Of a stretch of 64,000 bases of DNA, positions 1 to 9,092 are shown piece by piece. Positions within the stretch are counted from its first letter, which is position 1; every line of letters starts with the position of its first letter. Under the pieces are notes generated by a model. That model did not search any database, was not told where the DNA came from, and saw nothing but the letters and a program-made list of their open reading frames with translations. Source of the DNA: Ketogulonicigenium vulgare WSH-001 (GTDB taxonomy: Bacteria > Pseudomonadota > Alphaproteobacteria > Rhodobacterales > Rhodobacteraceae); contig NC_017384.1 of the NCBI RefSeq assembly GCF_000223375.1, positions 1,182,097 to 1,246,096 of the forward strand, read 5' to 3'. Made by a program: the position numbers and the translations under genes.

Positions 1-112
1 TACCCCTGCACGCCCTAGCGGCAGCGGGTCCAGATTTCACCTTAGCACCGGCTTTTGGCAGGCTCAAACCCTCGTCTTGCGATACGCAAATATTTGTCAG
101 ACTTTCGGCGGC
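1..112. other. Window edge, no gene seen
   Basis: I see no credible coding region, RNA gene or clear terminator here. It lies downstream of the minus-strand HNH gene and may hold the end of its transcription unit. Confidence 0.4.
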
Positions 113-712
113 TTACGCCTCCAACTCACTGTCCCAGTACAAATAATCCTGCCAGGTGACATGCAGCGCACGCGGCTTGAACCTGCGCCCGACGCCTTGC
201 AGCTCGGATGTCGTCGGCTCGCGCGCGGGGCGCATCAACTGCATGCCCGCTTGGCGCAAGCTGCGCGAACCCTTGTGCAGGTTGCACGATTGGCAGGCAG
301 CAACGACATTGGTCCAACTGGTTTTGCCGCCCCGCATCCGCGGCACGACATGGTCAAAGGTCAGATCCTTGGTCGCGCCGCAATATTGGCAGCAGAACCC
401 ATCGCGCAAAAAAAGATTAAAGCGCGTGAAGGCCACGCGCTTTCTGGGTTTTACATAATCTTTCAGCACGACGACCGATGGTATCCTGATCGACCTACTG
501 GGCGAATGGATGACCGTGTCATATTCGGCAACGATCGATATTCGCTCCATCACCGCCGCCTTCACAGCTTCCTGCCACGGCCACAGCGACAGCGGGTAAT
601 AGGACAGCGGCCTGTAATCGGCGTTCAGCACCAGCGCGGGATGGCGGCGCAGATCCGCCTCCTCACGCACGAAATGGGTGCGGAAATCATCGTGATGGGA
701 CAGATCCTGCAT
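113..712 (-). CDS. HNH endonuclease family protein
   Basis: A 199-residue protein with a C-terminal HNH fold. Visible are a zinc-type CxxC pair at about residues 108-111, a second CxxC at 140-143, and the DH of the active centre at 120-121, followed by an RGGK segment and an NLHKG segment, the usual order in HNH nucleases. The N-terminal 90 residues hold the conserved segment beginning LNADYRPLSYYPL, seen in a widespread alphaproteobacterial HNH family of unknown physiological role. The ATG at 712 was chosen because the family begins here; the same frame stays open far upstream but runs through the esterase gene and is not real. No restriction methylase, integrase or phage gene is adjacent, so it looks like a resident housekeeping protein. 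Nuclease activity is inferred. Confidence 0.88.
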   Translation of the reverse strand: MQDLSHHDDFRTHFVREEADLRRHPALVLNADYRPLSYYPLSLWPWQEAVKAAVMERISIVAEYDTVIHSPSRSIRIPSVVVLKDYVKPRKRVAFTRFNLFLRDGFCCQYCGATKDLTFDHVVPRMRGGKTSWTNVVAACQSCNLHKGSRSLRQAGMQLMRPAREPTTSELQGVGRRFKPRALHVTWQDYLYWDSELEA

Positions 713-828
713 AGGCCCTCCGGCGGCGCATCTGCGCCTGTCATCTGGATTGGGCCGCACCAGCTTTTGCGAAGCGGCCGCTTGCGACCACCATATGCGG
801 GAATTAACGCAGCGGAAAGGGGATTCGG

Positions 829-1497
829 TCAGGCGTAGCCCAACCGATCCCGCATGAACGCCAGCGCGACCTGCAACCCGTCTTGCGCAATCGTATGGCC
901 CGCGCCCTTTTGGATATGGGCAAAGATTTCTTTGAAACCGGCCTCTTGCATAACCTGCACGGCGGTCGGCATATTTTCGGGCGGCACCACATTGTCCTGA
1001 TCGCCGTGGATCAGCAGGGTCGCGGGATAGACTTCGGCTTCTTCGGCGAGAGTGGTCGGGCGCAGCATCCGGCCCGCAATGGCGACAACGCCCGCGATCG
1101 CTTCTTCGCGGCGCGGCGCAGCTTGCAGCGCCATCATCGCCCCTTGCGAGAAACCAAACAGCACGACCTGCTCGGGCAGCAGATCCTCGTCCACCATGAC
1201 GCCATCGATAAAGGCCTGCAGATCGGCCAGCGAATGGGTCACCGATTCCTCGACCTCCTCTTGGCTCGCGCCGTCGACCCAAGGGATCGGGAACCATTGG
1301 AACCCGCCGGGGCGACCGGCGCATTCCTCGGGCGCATCGGGGGAAATGAACAAGGTATCGGGCATATGATCGGCCAGCAGATTCGCAAGCGAGATCAGGT
1401 CTTCGCCATTCGCCCCAAAGCCATGCAGGAAAATCACCGCCGAGCGGGTCTCGCCACTGGCGGGTTCTTGGCGAAGGGCATTGAGGGCGCGTGTCAT
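829..1497 (-). CDS. Alpha/beta hydrolase, carboxylesterase/phospholipase family
   Basis: A 222-residue serine hydrolase of the small cytosolic carboxylesterase (YpfH/acyl-protein thioesterase) type. The oxyanion-hole segment FLHGFG is at residues 23-28. The nucleophile elbow GFSQG puts the catalytic Ser at 117. The acid is Asp168 (or Asp166) in HGDQD and the base is His201 in GAGHT, so the triad is complete. There is no signal peptide, so it should act in the cytoplasm. An AGGAG ribosome-binding site precedes the ATG at 1497. It sits 61 bases downstream of the alkA-like gene on the same strand, so co-transcription is plausible. The natural substrate cannot be read from the sequence. Confidence 0.9.
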   Translation of the reverse strand: MTRALNALRQEPASGETRSAVIFLHGFGANGEDLISLANLLADHMPDTLFISPDAPEECAGRPGGFQWFPIPWVDGASQEEVEESVTHSLADLQAFIDGVMVDEDLLPEQVVLFGFSQGAMMALQAAPRREEAIAGVVAIAGRMLRPTTLAEEAEVYPATLLIHGDQDNVVPPENMPTAVQVMQEAGFKEIFAHIQKGAGHTIAQDGLQVALAFMRDRLGYA

Positions 1498-1558
1498 GGG
1501 TCACTCCTGAAAATGTCGCGGCCAGCCTAGTCGCTGCCCCCCGATATGGCCAGAGTGA

Positions 1559-2182
1559 TCAGACGCCCGCGCGACCCTTCACCTCGCGATACCAACGCCA
1601 TAGCAGCGTCGAGGCGACCGAGCGCCAGGGTTGCCACGGCGCGGCCAGCGCACGGAATGCTTTTTCTGTAGGGCGGCTTTCCAGCCCGAACAGGTCGCGT
1701 GCGGCCTCTTGCAGCGCCAAATCGGCGGCAGGCAGCACATCGACACGCCCCAGCGAGAACATGGCGTAAATCTCGGCCGTCCAGCGCCCGATGCCCGAGA
1801 CGGCGACAAGCCGGTCAATCACTTCTGTGTCAGTCAGATGCGGCAGCGCCTCAAAATCAATCCCGCTGGCCGCCAGTGCCCGCGCGTATTTCACCTTGGG
1901 ACGGCTGAGTCCGACGGCGCGCATCTCGTCATCAGTTGCGGCAAGGATGCTTTGGGGCAGATGCAGCCCCGCCCCCTCGACCCGCGCCCAGATTGCACGC
2001 GCCGATGCGGTCGAGACCTGCTGGCTGACAATTGCGGATAAAAGCCGGGGAAAGCCCTCGACATCGCGCCGCAGCTCGAGCGGGCCGATGATCGTCAGGG
2101 CATGGGCAAAGCGCGGCTCGCGCTGCGCCAACCAGTCGCTGCCTTCCAGCAGCAAATCAACATCAAGAACCTGTTCCGCCAT
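1559..2182 (-). CDS. DNA-3-methyladenine glycosylase II (AlkA-type)
   Basis: A 207-residue helix-hairpin-helix glycosylase that removes alkylated bases to start base-excision repair. The hairpin motif VSGIGRWTA is at about residues 128-136 and the catalytic Asp is Asp154 in PAADLAL. It lacks the N-terminal domain of E. coli AlkA and has the length of the short alphaproteobacterial form. An ATG lies 21 bases upstream at 2203, but the start at 2182 (MAEQVLD) matches the family N terminus better. It lies 48 bases downstream of efp on the same strand. All catalytic features are intact. Confidence 0.92.
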   Translation of the reverse strand: MAEQVLDVDLLLEGSDWLAQREPRFAHALTIIGPLELRRDVEGFPRLLSAIVSQQVSTASARAIWARVEGAGLHLPQSILAATDDEMRAVGLSRPKVKYARALAASGIDFEALPHLTDTEVIDRLVAVSGIGRWTAEIYAMFSLGRVDVLPAADLALQEAARDLFGLESRPTEKAFRALAAPWQPWRSVASTLLWRWYREVKGRAGV

Positions 2183-2230
2183 GGGTGCAATATGGCACAT
2201 CACGGCGAAACAGAAAAGAACAAAAGAGGA

Positions 2231-2797
2231 TCAGTCTTTGGCGCGCTCGACGTAGGAATTGTCCTCGGTCAGGATCACGATGCGCGTGCCGGCGGAAATA
2301 TGCGGCGGCACCATCACGCGTAGACCGATATCGGTCATCGCGGGCTTGTAGGACGAGGATGCGGTCTGGCCTTTGACGACCGGCTCGGTCTCGGTGATCT
2401 CGACGGTGACGCGCTGCGGCAGCTCGATCGCGACGGCGGTGTCCTGATAGATCTTCAGGAAAACGCGCACGCCATCCTTCAAGAAGGGCTTTTGATCGCC
2501 GATCACGTCGCCATCGACGGTGATCTGCTCATAGCTGTTCGGCTCCATGAAATGGAAGCCTTCGCCGTCCTCATACAGGAAGTCGTATTCGACATCCTCG
2601 ACATGGGCGCGTTCCAGCGTCTCGGTGGTTTTCCAACGCTCCGAGACTTTCACACCATCCGAAATGCGGCGCATGTCGACCTGGGTGACGGGCGTGCCTT
2701 TGCCGGGGTGGAAGTTTTGCGCGGTCAGCACAGCGTAAAGCTTGCCGTCGATTTCCAGAACGTTGCCCTTGCGGACGCTAGAGGCGATGACTTTCAC
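2231..2797 (-). CDS. efp: Elongation factor P
   Basis: EF-P rescues ribosomes stalled at polyproline. The domain order is KOW-like, OB and C-terminal S1-like. The modified loop reads HPGKGTP with the acceptor lysine at residue 33, matching Lys34 of E. coli, which EpmA modifies by beta-lysylation. The epmA gene is divergently adjacent, supporting that modification. I chose the GTG at 2797 (188 residues, the normal family length) because an AAGGA lies 8 bases before it. An ATG at 2806 would add three residues but sits directly against the AAGGA. EF-P clients plausibly include the proline-rich-tailed protein at 51095-51391. No epmB or epmC is in the window. Confidence 0.96.
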   Translation of the reverse strand: MKVIASSVRKGNVLEIDGKLYAVLTAQNFHPGKGTPVTQVDMRRISDGVKVSERWKTTETLERAHVEDVEYDFLYEDGEGFHFMEPNSYEQITVDGDVIGDQKPFLKDGVRVFLKIYQDTAVAIELPQRVTVEITETEPVVKGQTASSSYKPAMTDIGLRVMVPPHISAGTRIVILTEDNSYVERAKD

Positions 2798-2911
2798 GGG
2801 GTTCATCCTTGTGATCGGTTCCGCCGCGCCCTAGTTAGGCGGCAGCTTTGCCGTGCTGCTAGCGCGGTTTCACCTGAATTTCTAGCCCGCAATACCGGCC
2901 CGCAAGGCAGA

Positions 2912-3958
2912 ATGATGACAAATCCAGCCGATCACTGGTGGGCGCCCCACCGCCATGCCGAACGTCGCACCTTGTTGCTGGCGCGCAACCGCATCCAGCG
3001 CGCGCTGCGCGAGATGCTGGATGCGCAGGATTTTATCGAGGTTGACCCCGCAGGTCTGCAGGTGACGCCTTCGAACGAGGCGCATCTGCACGGCTTTGCC
3101 ACCACCGCCATCGGCAATGACGGCGCGCCGCGGCAGATGTATCTGCATACCTCGCCGGAATTTGCGATGAAAAAGCTGCTGGCGGCGGGCGAGGTGGCGA
3201 TCTACGCCTTTGCCCACGTCTGGCGCAACCGCGAGCGCGGCCGCCTGCACAGTCCCGAATTCACCATGCTGGAATGGTACCGCGCGGGCGCGGATTATAC
3301 CCAGTTGATGGATGACACCTGCGCCATGATCGCCCGCGCGGCCCAGATTACCGGCGCGGCGCAGCTTTATTATAATGACGTGGCTTGTGATCCATACGCC
3401 GCGCCCGAACGGCTGTCGGTTGCAGATGCCTTCCAGCGTTACGCCGGGATCGACCTGCTGCAAAGCATCCAACCCGATGGCAGCACCGATGCCGCCGCCC
3501 TTGCCCGCGCGCTGGATCAGGCGGGGATCAGCCATTGTGCTGACGACACATGGTCGGACATGCTGTCGCGCGTGCTGGTGGCACGGGTCGAGCCACATCT
3601 GGGCCATGGCCGCATCACCATCCTCGACCAATATCCCGCCGCCGAGGCTGCCCTCGCCCGCCGCCTGCCAGGTGATGCACGCCTCTCGGAACGGTTCGAG
3701 GTCTATACCTGCGGCGTCGAGCTGGCGAATGGCTTTGGCGAATTGACCGACGCGGACGAGCAGCGCCGCCGCTTTACAGCCGAGATGGATGAAAAAGAAC
3801 GCATCTATGCCGAGCGTTACCCGATCGACGAAAGCCTGCTGGCGGCCCTGCCCCTGATGCCCCCCACCGCCGGTATCGCGCTGGGCTTCGACCGGCTGGT
3901 CATGTTGGCCACAGGCGCGCCGCGCATCGATGATGTGATCTGGACGCCCGTCGAATAA
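2912..3958 (+). CDS. epmA: EF-P--(R)-beta-lysine ligase EpmA
   Basis: A 348-residue truncated class II lysyl-tRNA synthetase homologue (GenX/PoxA). It lacks the N-terminal anticodon-binding OB domain, so it is too short to be LysS. Motif 2 is visible as RNRERGRLHSPEFTMLEWY at about 105-123. Motif 3 is near the C terminus (GIALGFDRLVML). It activates lysine or beta-lysine with ATP and transfers it to EF-P. It is divergent from efp across about 115 bases. Two adjacent ATGs (2912 and 2915) follow an AAGG. The window contains no lysine 2,3-aminomutase (epmB), often a neighbour of epmA in related genomes. Confidence 0.95.
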   Translation: MMTNPADHWWAPHRHAERRTLLLARNRIQRALREMLDAQDFIEVDPAGLQVTPSNEAHLHGFATTAIGNDGAPRQMYLHTSPEFAMKKLLAAGEVAIYAFAHVWRNRERGRLHSPEFTMLEWYRAGADYTQLMDDTCAMIARAAQITGAAQLYYNDVACDPYAAPERLSVADAFQRYAGIDLLQSIQPDGSTDAAALARALDQAGISHCADDTWSDMLSRVLVARVEPHLGHGRITILDQYPAAEAALARRLPGDARLSERFEVYTCGVELANGFGELTDADEQRRRFTAEMDEKERIYAERYPIDESLLAALPLMPPTAGIALGFDRLVMLATGAPRIDDVIWTPVE

Positions 3959-3990
3959 AAAAACCCGCGCTGCGAAACAGCGCGGGTTAT
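3955..3990 (-). terminator. Intrinsic terminator of ndk, probably bidirectional
   Basis: A perfect 11-bp stem (AACCCGCGCTG at 3962-3972, partner 3978-3988) with loop CGAAA. On the minus strand it is followed by a run of T, so it ends ndk transcription. It also lies immediately after the epmA stop, so the same hairpin may serve both convergent genes. Confidence 0.85.
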
Positions 3991-4011
3991 TGTCTGCAAT
4001 CGGGCTAAAAA

Positions 4012-4434
4012 TTAGCCGACGATTTCGAGGCCTGCGAAGAAGAAAGCGATTTCTTCAGCAGCAGCTTCGGGGGCGTCCGAACCGTGGACCGAGTTCTCGC
4101 CAACCGATTCAGCGAATTCAGCGCGGATGGTGCCGGCTGCTGCGTCTTTGGGGTTGGTCGCGCCCATGATTTCGCGGTTGCGCACAACAGCGTTCTCGCC
4201 TTCCAGAACTTGGGCAATGATCGGGCCCGAAGCCATGAACTCGCACAGCTCGTCATAGAAGGGACGTGCAGCGTGCACGATGTAGAACTGGCCAGCTTGG
4301 GCTTTGGTCAGGTGAATACGCTTTTGCGCGACGATGCGCAGACCAGCTTCTTCGAACTTGGCATTGATTTTGCCAGTCAGGTTGCGGCGGGTTGCATCGG
4401 GCTTGATGATCGAGAAAGTGCGTTGAATAGCCAT
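4012..4434 (-). CDS. ndk: Nucleoside diphosphate kinase
   Basis: A 140-residue enzyme that passes the gamma phosphate of ATP to other (d)NDPs by a phosphohistidine ping-pong mechanism. The active-site motif NSVHGSD puts the catalytic His at 117. The N-terminal [11 protein letters not shown] and the NPKDA segment are also intact. Length is exactly that of the bacterial hexameric or tetrameric family. The ATG at 4434 was preferred over an in-frame GTG at 4440 because it gives the canonical N terminus. It is a single-gene unit: its promoter lies in the gap toward the ABC-F gene, and a strong terminator follows. Confidence 0.97.
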   Translation of the reverse strand: MAIQRTFSIIKPDATRRNLTGKINAKFEEAGLRIVAQKRIHLTKAQAGQFYIVHAARPFYDELCEFMASGPIIAQVLEGENAVVRNREIMGATNPKDAAAGTIRAEFAESVGENSVHGSDAPEAAAEEIAFFFAGLEIVG

Positions 4435-4587
4435 TTTCACATCTCTTCGGGCTTTGGGGAGGAAAGGCCCCGGGTTGCGATTGCGCGTGCCCTATCACGC
4501 GATTTATCGGCTGAAAAGCCACTTGCGGCAATTGACCCGCAAGCGCGCATGATGCAAACCCGCCGCTGTATCAAAGGGGCCGCACTT

Positions 4588-6441
4588 ATGTTGAAGATTT
4601 CTGACATTTCCTACTTCGTCGAAGGGCGTCCCCTGTTCGAAAGCACATCCGCAGTGATCCCGACCGGCCATAAAGTTGGTCTGGTCGGACGCAACGGCGC
4701 GGGCAAAACCACGCTGTTCAAGCTGATCAAGGGCGAGCTGACGCTGGATAGCGGTTTGATCGAGATCCCCAAAGGCGCCCGTATCGGCGGCGTCAGCCAA
4801 GAAGTGCCGGGCAATGAGGTATCCTTGCTGGATACGGTGATCGCCGCAGATACCGAACGCGCGGATCTGATGGCCGAATCCGAAACCGCCACCGATCCGC
4901 ACCGCATTGGCGAGATCCAGACCCGTCTTGCCGATATCGACGCTTGGTCGGCCGAGGCGCGGGCCAGCAACATTCTGCGCGGCCTTGGCTTTACCGATGA
5001 AGAACAGCGGATGCCCTGCTCGGCGTTTTCGGGCGGCTGGCGGATGCGCGTCGCGCTGGCGGGGGTGCTGTTCTCGGCCCCTGACCTTTTGCTGCTGGAT
5101 GAGCCGACCAACTACCTCGACCTCGAGGGGGCGCTCTGGCTCGAAGCCTATCTGGTGAAATATCCCCATACCGTGCTGATCGTCTCGCACGACCGCGAAT
5201 TGCTGAACCGCTCGGTCAACGGCATCCTGCATCTGGACGAGCGCAAGCTGACCTATTGGAGCGGCCCCTACGATCAATTCGTGCGTCAGCGCGCCGAGCA
5301 GCGCGCCGTGCAAACAGCCGCCGCCAAAAAGCAGGACGCCCGCCGCGCCCATTTGCAAAAATTCGTCGACCGTTTCCGCGCCAAGGCGTCTAAGGCCAAA
5401 CAGGCCCAAAGCCGCATCAAGCTGCTGGAGAAGATGGAGACGATCCGCTCGCCCGAGGAAGCCGCCGCCACAGTCTTCAGCTTTCCCGAACCCGAGGAGC
5501 TGTCGCCCCCGATCATCGCGACCGAGGGCGTTTCGGTCGGCTATGGCGATCACATCGTGCTGCGCAACCTGAACCTGCGCATCGACCAAGATGACCGCAT
5601 CGCGCTGCTGGGCCGCAATGGCGAGGGCAAGTCCACCCTGTCGAAACTGCTGTCCGACCGCCTGCCCGCGATTGGCGGCAAGATCGCCCGCTCGAATAAA
5701 CTGCGCATCGGTTTCTTTGCGCAGCATCAGGTGGATGAGCTGTTCATCGACGAGACACCGATCCAACACTTGCAGCGCGTCCGCCCTGGCGAGCACCAAT
5801 CCCGTCTGCGCGCGCGTTTGGCTGGCTTTGGCCTGATGGCCGATCAGGCCGAAACGCTGGTCGGCAAGCTGTCGGGCGGCCAAAAGGCACGTCTGTCGCT
5901 GTTGCTGGCGACGATTGACGCGCCGCATCTGCTGATCCTCGATGAGCCGACCAACCACCTTGATATCGAAAGCCGCGAGGCTTTGGTCGAGGCGCTGACC
6001 GCCTATTCCGGCGCTGTTATTCTGGTCAGCCACGACATGCACCTGCTGTCGATGGTCGCTGATAGGTTGTGGCTGGTCAAAGGTGGCGCGGTGCGCCCCT
6101 ATGACGAGGATCTGGACGCCTATCGTCGCCTGCTGCTGGAGGGCGAAAAGCCTGCCGCACCCAAGGCCGAGGCCCCCAAGGTCAAGAAAGCCACGCGCGA
6201 AGAGATCTCGGGTCTGCAAACCGAGCTGCGCAAATGCGAGGATCGTCTGACCAAGATCAATGACATGCGCGACAAGCTGGCCAAAAAGCTGGCTGACCCC
6301 GAACTTTACGAAGATGATCGCAAAGGCGACCTTGCTGTTTGGAATCGTAAATACGCCGAAGTCATGGACGCATTGGCCCGCGCCGAAGATTTGTGGATGG
6401 CCGCCAGTGAAAAGTTAGAGGCCGCACGCAGCCGCGCTTGA
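4588..6441 (+). CDS. ABC-F family ATP-binding protein
   Basis: A 617-residue soluble protein with two ABC cassettes in one chain and no membrane segments. Walker A motifs are GRNGAGKTT (about 34-42) and GRNGEGKST (about 342). The signatures are FSGGWRMR and LSGGQKARL. Walker B motifs are LLLDEPTNYLD and LILDEPTNHLD. An arginine- and lysine-rich linker joins the cassettes and a charged coiled coil forms the last 70 residues. ABC-F proteins bind the ribosomal E site and regulate translation; this one is of the Uup/YheS kind rather than a recognisable resistance protein. An AAAGGGG ribosome-binding site precedes the ATG. A hairpin terminator follows at 6467. Confidence 0.93.
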   Translation: MLKISDISYFVEGRPLFESTSAVIPTGHKVGLVGRNGAGKTTLFKLIKGELTLDSGLIEIPKGARIGGVSQEVPGNEVSLLDTVIAADTERADLMAESETATDPHRIGEIQTRLADIDAWSAEARASNILRGLGFTDEEQRMPCSAFSGGWRMRVALAGVLFSAPDLLLLDEPTNYLDLEGALWLEAYLVKYPHTVLIVSHDRELLNRSVNGILHLDERKLTYWSGPYDQFVRQRAEQRAVQTAAAKKQDARRAHLQKFVDRFRAKASKAKQAQSRIKLLEKMETIRSPEEAAATVFSFPEPEELSPPIIATEGVSVGYGDHIVLRNLNLRIDQDDRIALLGRNGEGKSTLSKLLSDRLPAIGGKIARSNKLRIGFFAQHQVDELFIDETPIQHLQRVRPGEHQSRLRARLAGFGLMADQAETLVGKLSGGQKARLSLLLATIDAPHLLILDEPTNHLDIESREALVEALTAYSGAVILVSHDMHLLSMVADRLWLVKGGAVRPYDEDLDAYRRLLLEGEKPAAPKAEAPKVKKATREEISGLQTELRKCEDRLTKINDMRDKLAKKLADPELYEDDRKGDLAVWNRKYAEVMDALARAEDLWMAASEKLEAARSRA

Positions 6442-6466
6442 TAACAGCGTGTTACTTTTGCATTTA

Positions 6467-6499
6467 CTGCGCAAAACGGGTCGTTTTGCGCAGATTTTC
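6467..6499 (+). terminator. Hairpin terminator after the ABC-F gene
   Basis: A perfect 11-bp inverted repeat (CTGCGCAAAAC, loop GGGTC) followed by ATTTTC. The stem is strong but the T tract is short, so termination may be partial. Confidence 0.6.
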
Positions 6500-6532
6500 A
6501 TTGCGCTATTCAAATTACACGTCACAGTTGTT

Positions 6533-6538
6533 TATAAT
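6533..6538 (+). promoter_or_regulatory. Possible -10 element upstream of the MHYT gene
   Basis: A perfect TATAAT lies in an AT-rich stretch of the 238-base gap before the signalling gene. No good -35 element stands 16-18 bases upstream (the best is CAAATT), so activator help would be needed if it is a promoter. Confidence 0.3.
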
Positions 6539-6679
6539 TTTTCGTAAATTCGATGGTTTTTCTTGTACAAAACTACGCTCTAGCATGAGCGGCGGCGCAA
6601 TGTTGCTTTAACTGGTAACAATTAATCAACCGCCTTCATGGTGAAGTCAGGCATTCAACACTGGATAGCGGTCGTCAGC

Positions 6680-9016
6680 ATGTTCTACGTACTTGAATGC
6701 ATCACCGGAATGCATGATCCGACAATGGTCGCTCTGGCATTGTCGATTTGGTCGATTGGCGGGGCAAGCCTGTTCTTGCTGATGCGCCGCGCACAGGAAA
6801 GCAACCAGCGGCGCCAGCGCCAATGGATTGCAATTGCCGCGATTAGCGCCGGTGTCGCCGTTTGGGGCACCCATTTCGTGGCCATGCTCGCCTATGATGG
6901 CGGGATGACCGTCACCTTTCAAATCCCATTGACGTTACTATCGATCGCTGTTGCGATTGTGCTGTTCTGGGTCGCGCTACAGGCGCATTTTTGGCTGAAA
7001 ATGCCGGGAAAATCGGTTGTTACCGGATCGCTGATCGCCTTTGCAATCGCGGGAATGCATTTCACCGGCATGGCTGCCATGCAGGTCGCGGCCCAAATCC
7101 ACTATAACTGGGGCCTTGTGATCGGCGGGCAGTTGACTGCTAGCGTCCTGGCGATCCTCGCCTTTGCGGCTTTTGACCGCATAGCTGGCCGCAGCGGTGT
7201 CGTCATGGCAATTGTCCTGTCGCTGCTGGCCGTGGGCGCGATGCATTTCACCGCAATGTCCGCGACCCAACTGGTGCCCGACCCGGCACGGCCAGCGGTC
7301 GAGGAAGGCGTCGGCCGCACGCTGATCGCGGCCATGACCGTATCGGCGTCCATCATGCTGGCGTTGATCGCGCTGGGAACCTCGTTTATTGACCGGTATC
7401 TCAATGACTTGCGCGGCTTGGCTGATGCCTCGCTGGATGGGATTGCGATCTTGCGCGATGGGCGCATTATCGACGCCAATGACCGCTTTTTGTTGCTGGT
7501 CGGCGCCGCGCGCGAGGCTGTTATGGGCCGCGACGTGACAAGCCTGCTGTCTGTGCAGGATGGCTCGCCGCTGGCAACTCTTTCAAAAGCGGCGACCGAG
7601 GGGCTGCTGCAACAGGCCGATGGCGAGAATCGCCCGGTCGAAATTGCGGCGCATGTGATCGAATATCGTGGCCGGGATTGTCAGGTTATATCTGTACGCG
7701 ATTTGACGCGGATCAAGGAAAGCCAGCGCCGCATTACACATCTGGCGAAACACGACTCGCTGACCAGCCTGCCGAACCGCGCGACCGCCATGCAGGCGAT
7801 GGCGCAGGCGATGGAGATTGCGGCGCTGAATGGCGAGCAAGTGGCCGTGCTGGCGCTGGATCTGGACCGGTTCAAAGCCGTGAACGACATCTTTGGCCAC
7901 CAAGAAGGTGACCGCGTGCTGTGTCAGGTCTCAGATTATCTGCGCGCCGCGGTGCGGGCCACCGATCTTGTTGCGCGCCTTGGCGGCGATGAATTCCTGA
8001 TCATCCAAACCGGGGCGATCCAACCCCAAGGTGCGGTCGCGCTGGCGGAACGGATCATCGCCATGTTCGCCCGCGACCAGACCGAGGCGAAAAAGTTGCG
8101 CACGGTCGGCACCAGTATTGGCATAGCCGTCTTTCCCGACGATGCAGCCGATCCGTCCAGCCTGCATCACGCCGCCGACCTTGCGCTTTATCGCGCAAAA
8201 GCTATCGGGCGCGGCAATATCTGCTCGTATGATGTTGATATGGATAATGAACAGCAGCAGCGTCGCGAGCTGGAACATGATCTTGGCCATGCGATTGCGC
8301 GCGGTGAATTCTGGCTGGCCTATCAGCCGCTGGTCAACGCCCGCACCCGCCAAACCACCGGATATGAGGCACTGCTGCGCTGGGACCACCCACGTCTGGG
8401 CGCCGTGCCACCCGATCGCTTTATTCCATTGGCCGAAGAAACCGGTGCCATTATCCCGATTGGGGAATGGGTCCTGACCGAGGCCTGCACTGAGGCTGCG
8501 GGCTGGCCGAACCAGCTGAGCATCGCGGTGAATGTCTCGGCCGTGCAATTCTGGATCCCCAGCCTTGTCGACACGGTGCGCAACGCGCTGCAGATCAGTG
8601 GCCTGCCCGCCCACCGGCTCGAGTTGGAGATCACCGAAAGCGTCGTCATGCGCGATAGCGAGAATGTCGTGCGCACCTTGGACGAATTGCGCGAAATTGG
8701 CGTCTCTATTGTTATGGATGATTTCGGCACGGGTTTCTCGTCCCTGTCCAATCTGAAAAGCTATGCCTTTGACAAGATCAAGATCGACCGCAGCTTTATC
8801 GCCACGATTGACAGCGATTCGTCGTCGCGGGCCATCATGCGGGCGATCGTGGGGCTTGGCCATTCGATGAACCTGCCCGTCGTCGCCGAAGGTGTCGAGA
8901 CCGAGGAACAATTGCAATTCGTCGCCTCCGAAGGCTGCGTCCAGGTGCAGGGCTATCTGTTCGGGCGCCCCGCCATTGCCCCTGCCTTTACGGATTTGCA
9001 GGTTTCCGCCGTTTAA
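6680..9016 (+). CDS. MHYT-PAS-GGDEF-EAL cyclic-di-GMP signalling protein
   Basis: About 778 residues. The N terminus carries a seven-helix MHYT sensor with the three signature segments GTHFVAML, AGMHFTGMAAM and GAMHFTAMSA, proposed to bind a metal and sense gas or redox state. A PAS-like segment follows, then a diguanylate cyclase domain with an intact GGDEF (about 435-439). Last is an EAL domain with intact YEALLRW (about 562) and the DDFGTG segment, so both synthesis and breakdown of cyclic-di-GMP look possible. I chose the ATG at 6680 because MHYT proteins begin MFxVLxC; an ATG at 6638 would add 14 residues. It is transcribed alone. Confidence 0.93.
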   Translation: MFYVLECITGMHDPTMVALALSIWSIGGASLFLLMRRAQESNQRRQRQWIAIAAISAGVAVWGTHFVAMLAYDGGMTVTFQIPLTLLSIAVAIVLFWVALQAHFWLKMPGKSVVTGSLIAFAIAGMHFTGMAAMQVAAQIHYNWGLVIGGQLTASVLAILAFAAFDRIAGRSGVVMAIVLSLLAVGAMHFTAMSATQLVPDPARPAVEEGVGRTLIAAMTVSASIMLALIALGTSFIDRYLNDLRGLADASLDGIAILRDGRIIDANDRFLLLVGAAREAVMGRDVTSLLSVQDGSPLATLSKAATEGLLQQADGENRPVEIAAHVIEYRGRDCQVISVRDLTRIKESQRRITHLAKHDSLTSLPNRATAMQAMAQAMEIAALNGEQVAVLALDLDRFKAVNDIFGHQEGDRVLCQVSDYLRAAVRATDLVARLGGDEFLIIQTGAIQPQGAVALAERIIAMFARDQTEAKKLRTVGTSIGIAVFPDDAADPSSLHHAADLALYRAKAIGRGNICSYDVDMDNEQQQRRELEHDLGHAIARGEFWLAYQPLVNARTRQTTGYEALLRWDHPRLGAVPPDRFIPLAEETGAIIPIGEWVLTEACTEAAGWPNQLSIAVNVSAVQFWIPSLVDTVRNALQISGLPAHRLELEITESVVMRDSENVVRTLDELREIGVSIVMDDFGTGFSSLSNLKSYAFDKIKIDRSFIATIDSDSSSRAIMRAIVGLGHSMNLPVVAEGVETEEQLQFVASEGCVQVQGYLFGRPAIAPAFTDLQVSAV

Positions 9017-9020
9017 CCCC

Positions 9021-9078
9021 ATGCACCATGGTGCATTTTACCAAAGCTGCGGTTAACCTCGCCCCAGCTTTGGTAAAA
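9021..9078. repeat. Palindrome followed by long inverted repeat
   Basis: A perfect 16-bp palindrome (ATGCACCATGGTGCAT, 9021-9036) directly abuts a perfect 14-bp inverted repeat (TTTTACCAAAGCTG at 9036-9049, partner 9065-9078). They lie between the signalling gene and marC. The second hairpin ends in A rather than T on the plus strand, so it is not an ordinary terminator. An operator pair or mRNA structure is possible. Confidence 0.7.
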
Positions 9079-9092
9079 CCGCGACGGTCATA

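Noticed and set aside
113..1504. Open frame of 463 codons on the minus strand covering the HNH gene
   Set aside because: Its upstream two thirds run out of frame through the esterase gene. Only the part from the ATG at 712 has protein character.
4504..6219. Long minus-strand open frame opposite the ABC-F gene
   Set aside because: Shadow of a GC-rich gene whose plus-strand frame has all ABC motifs.
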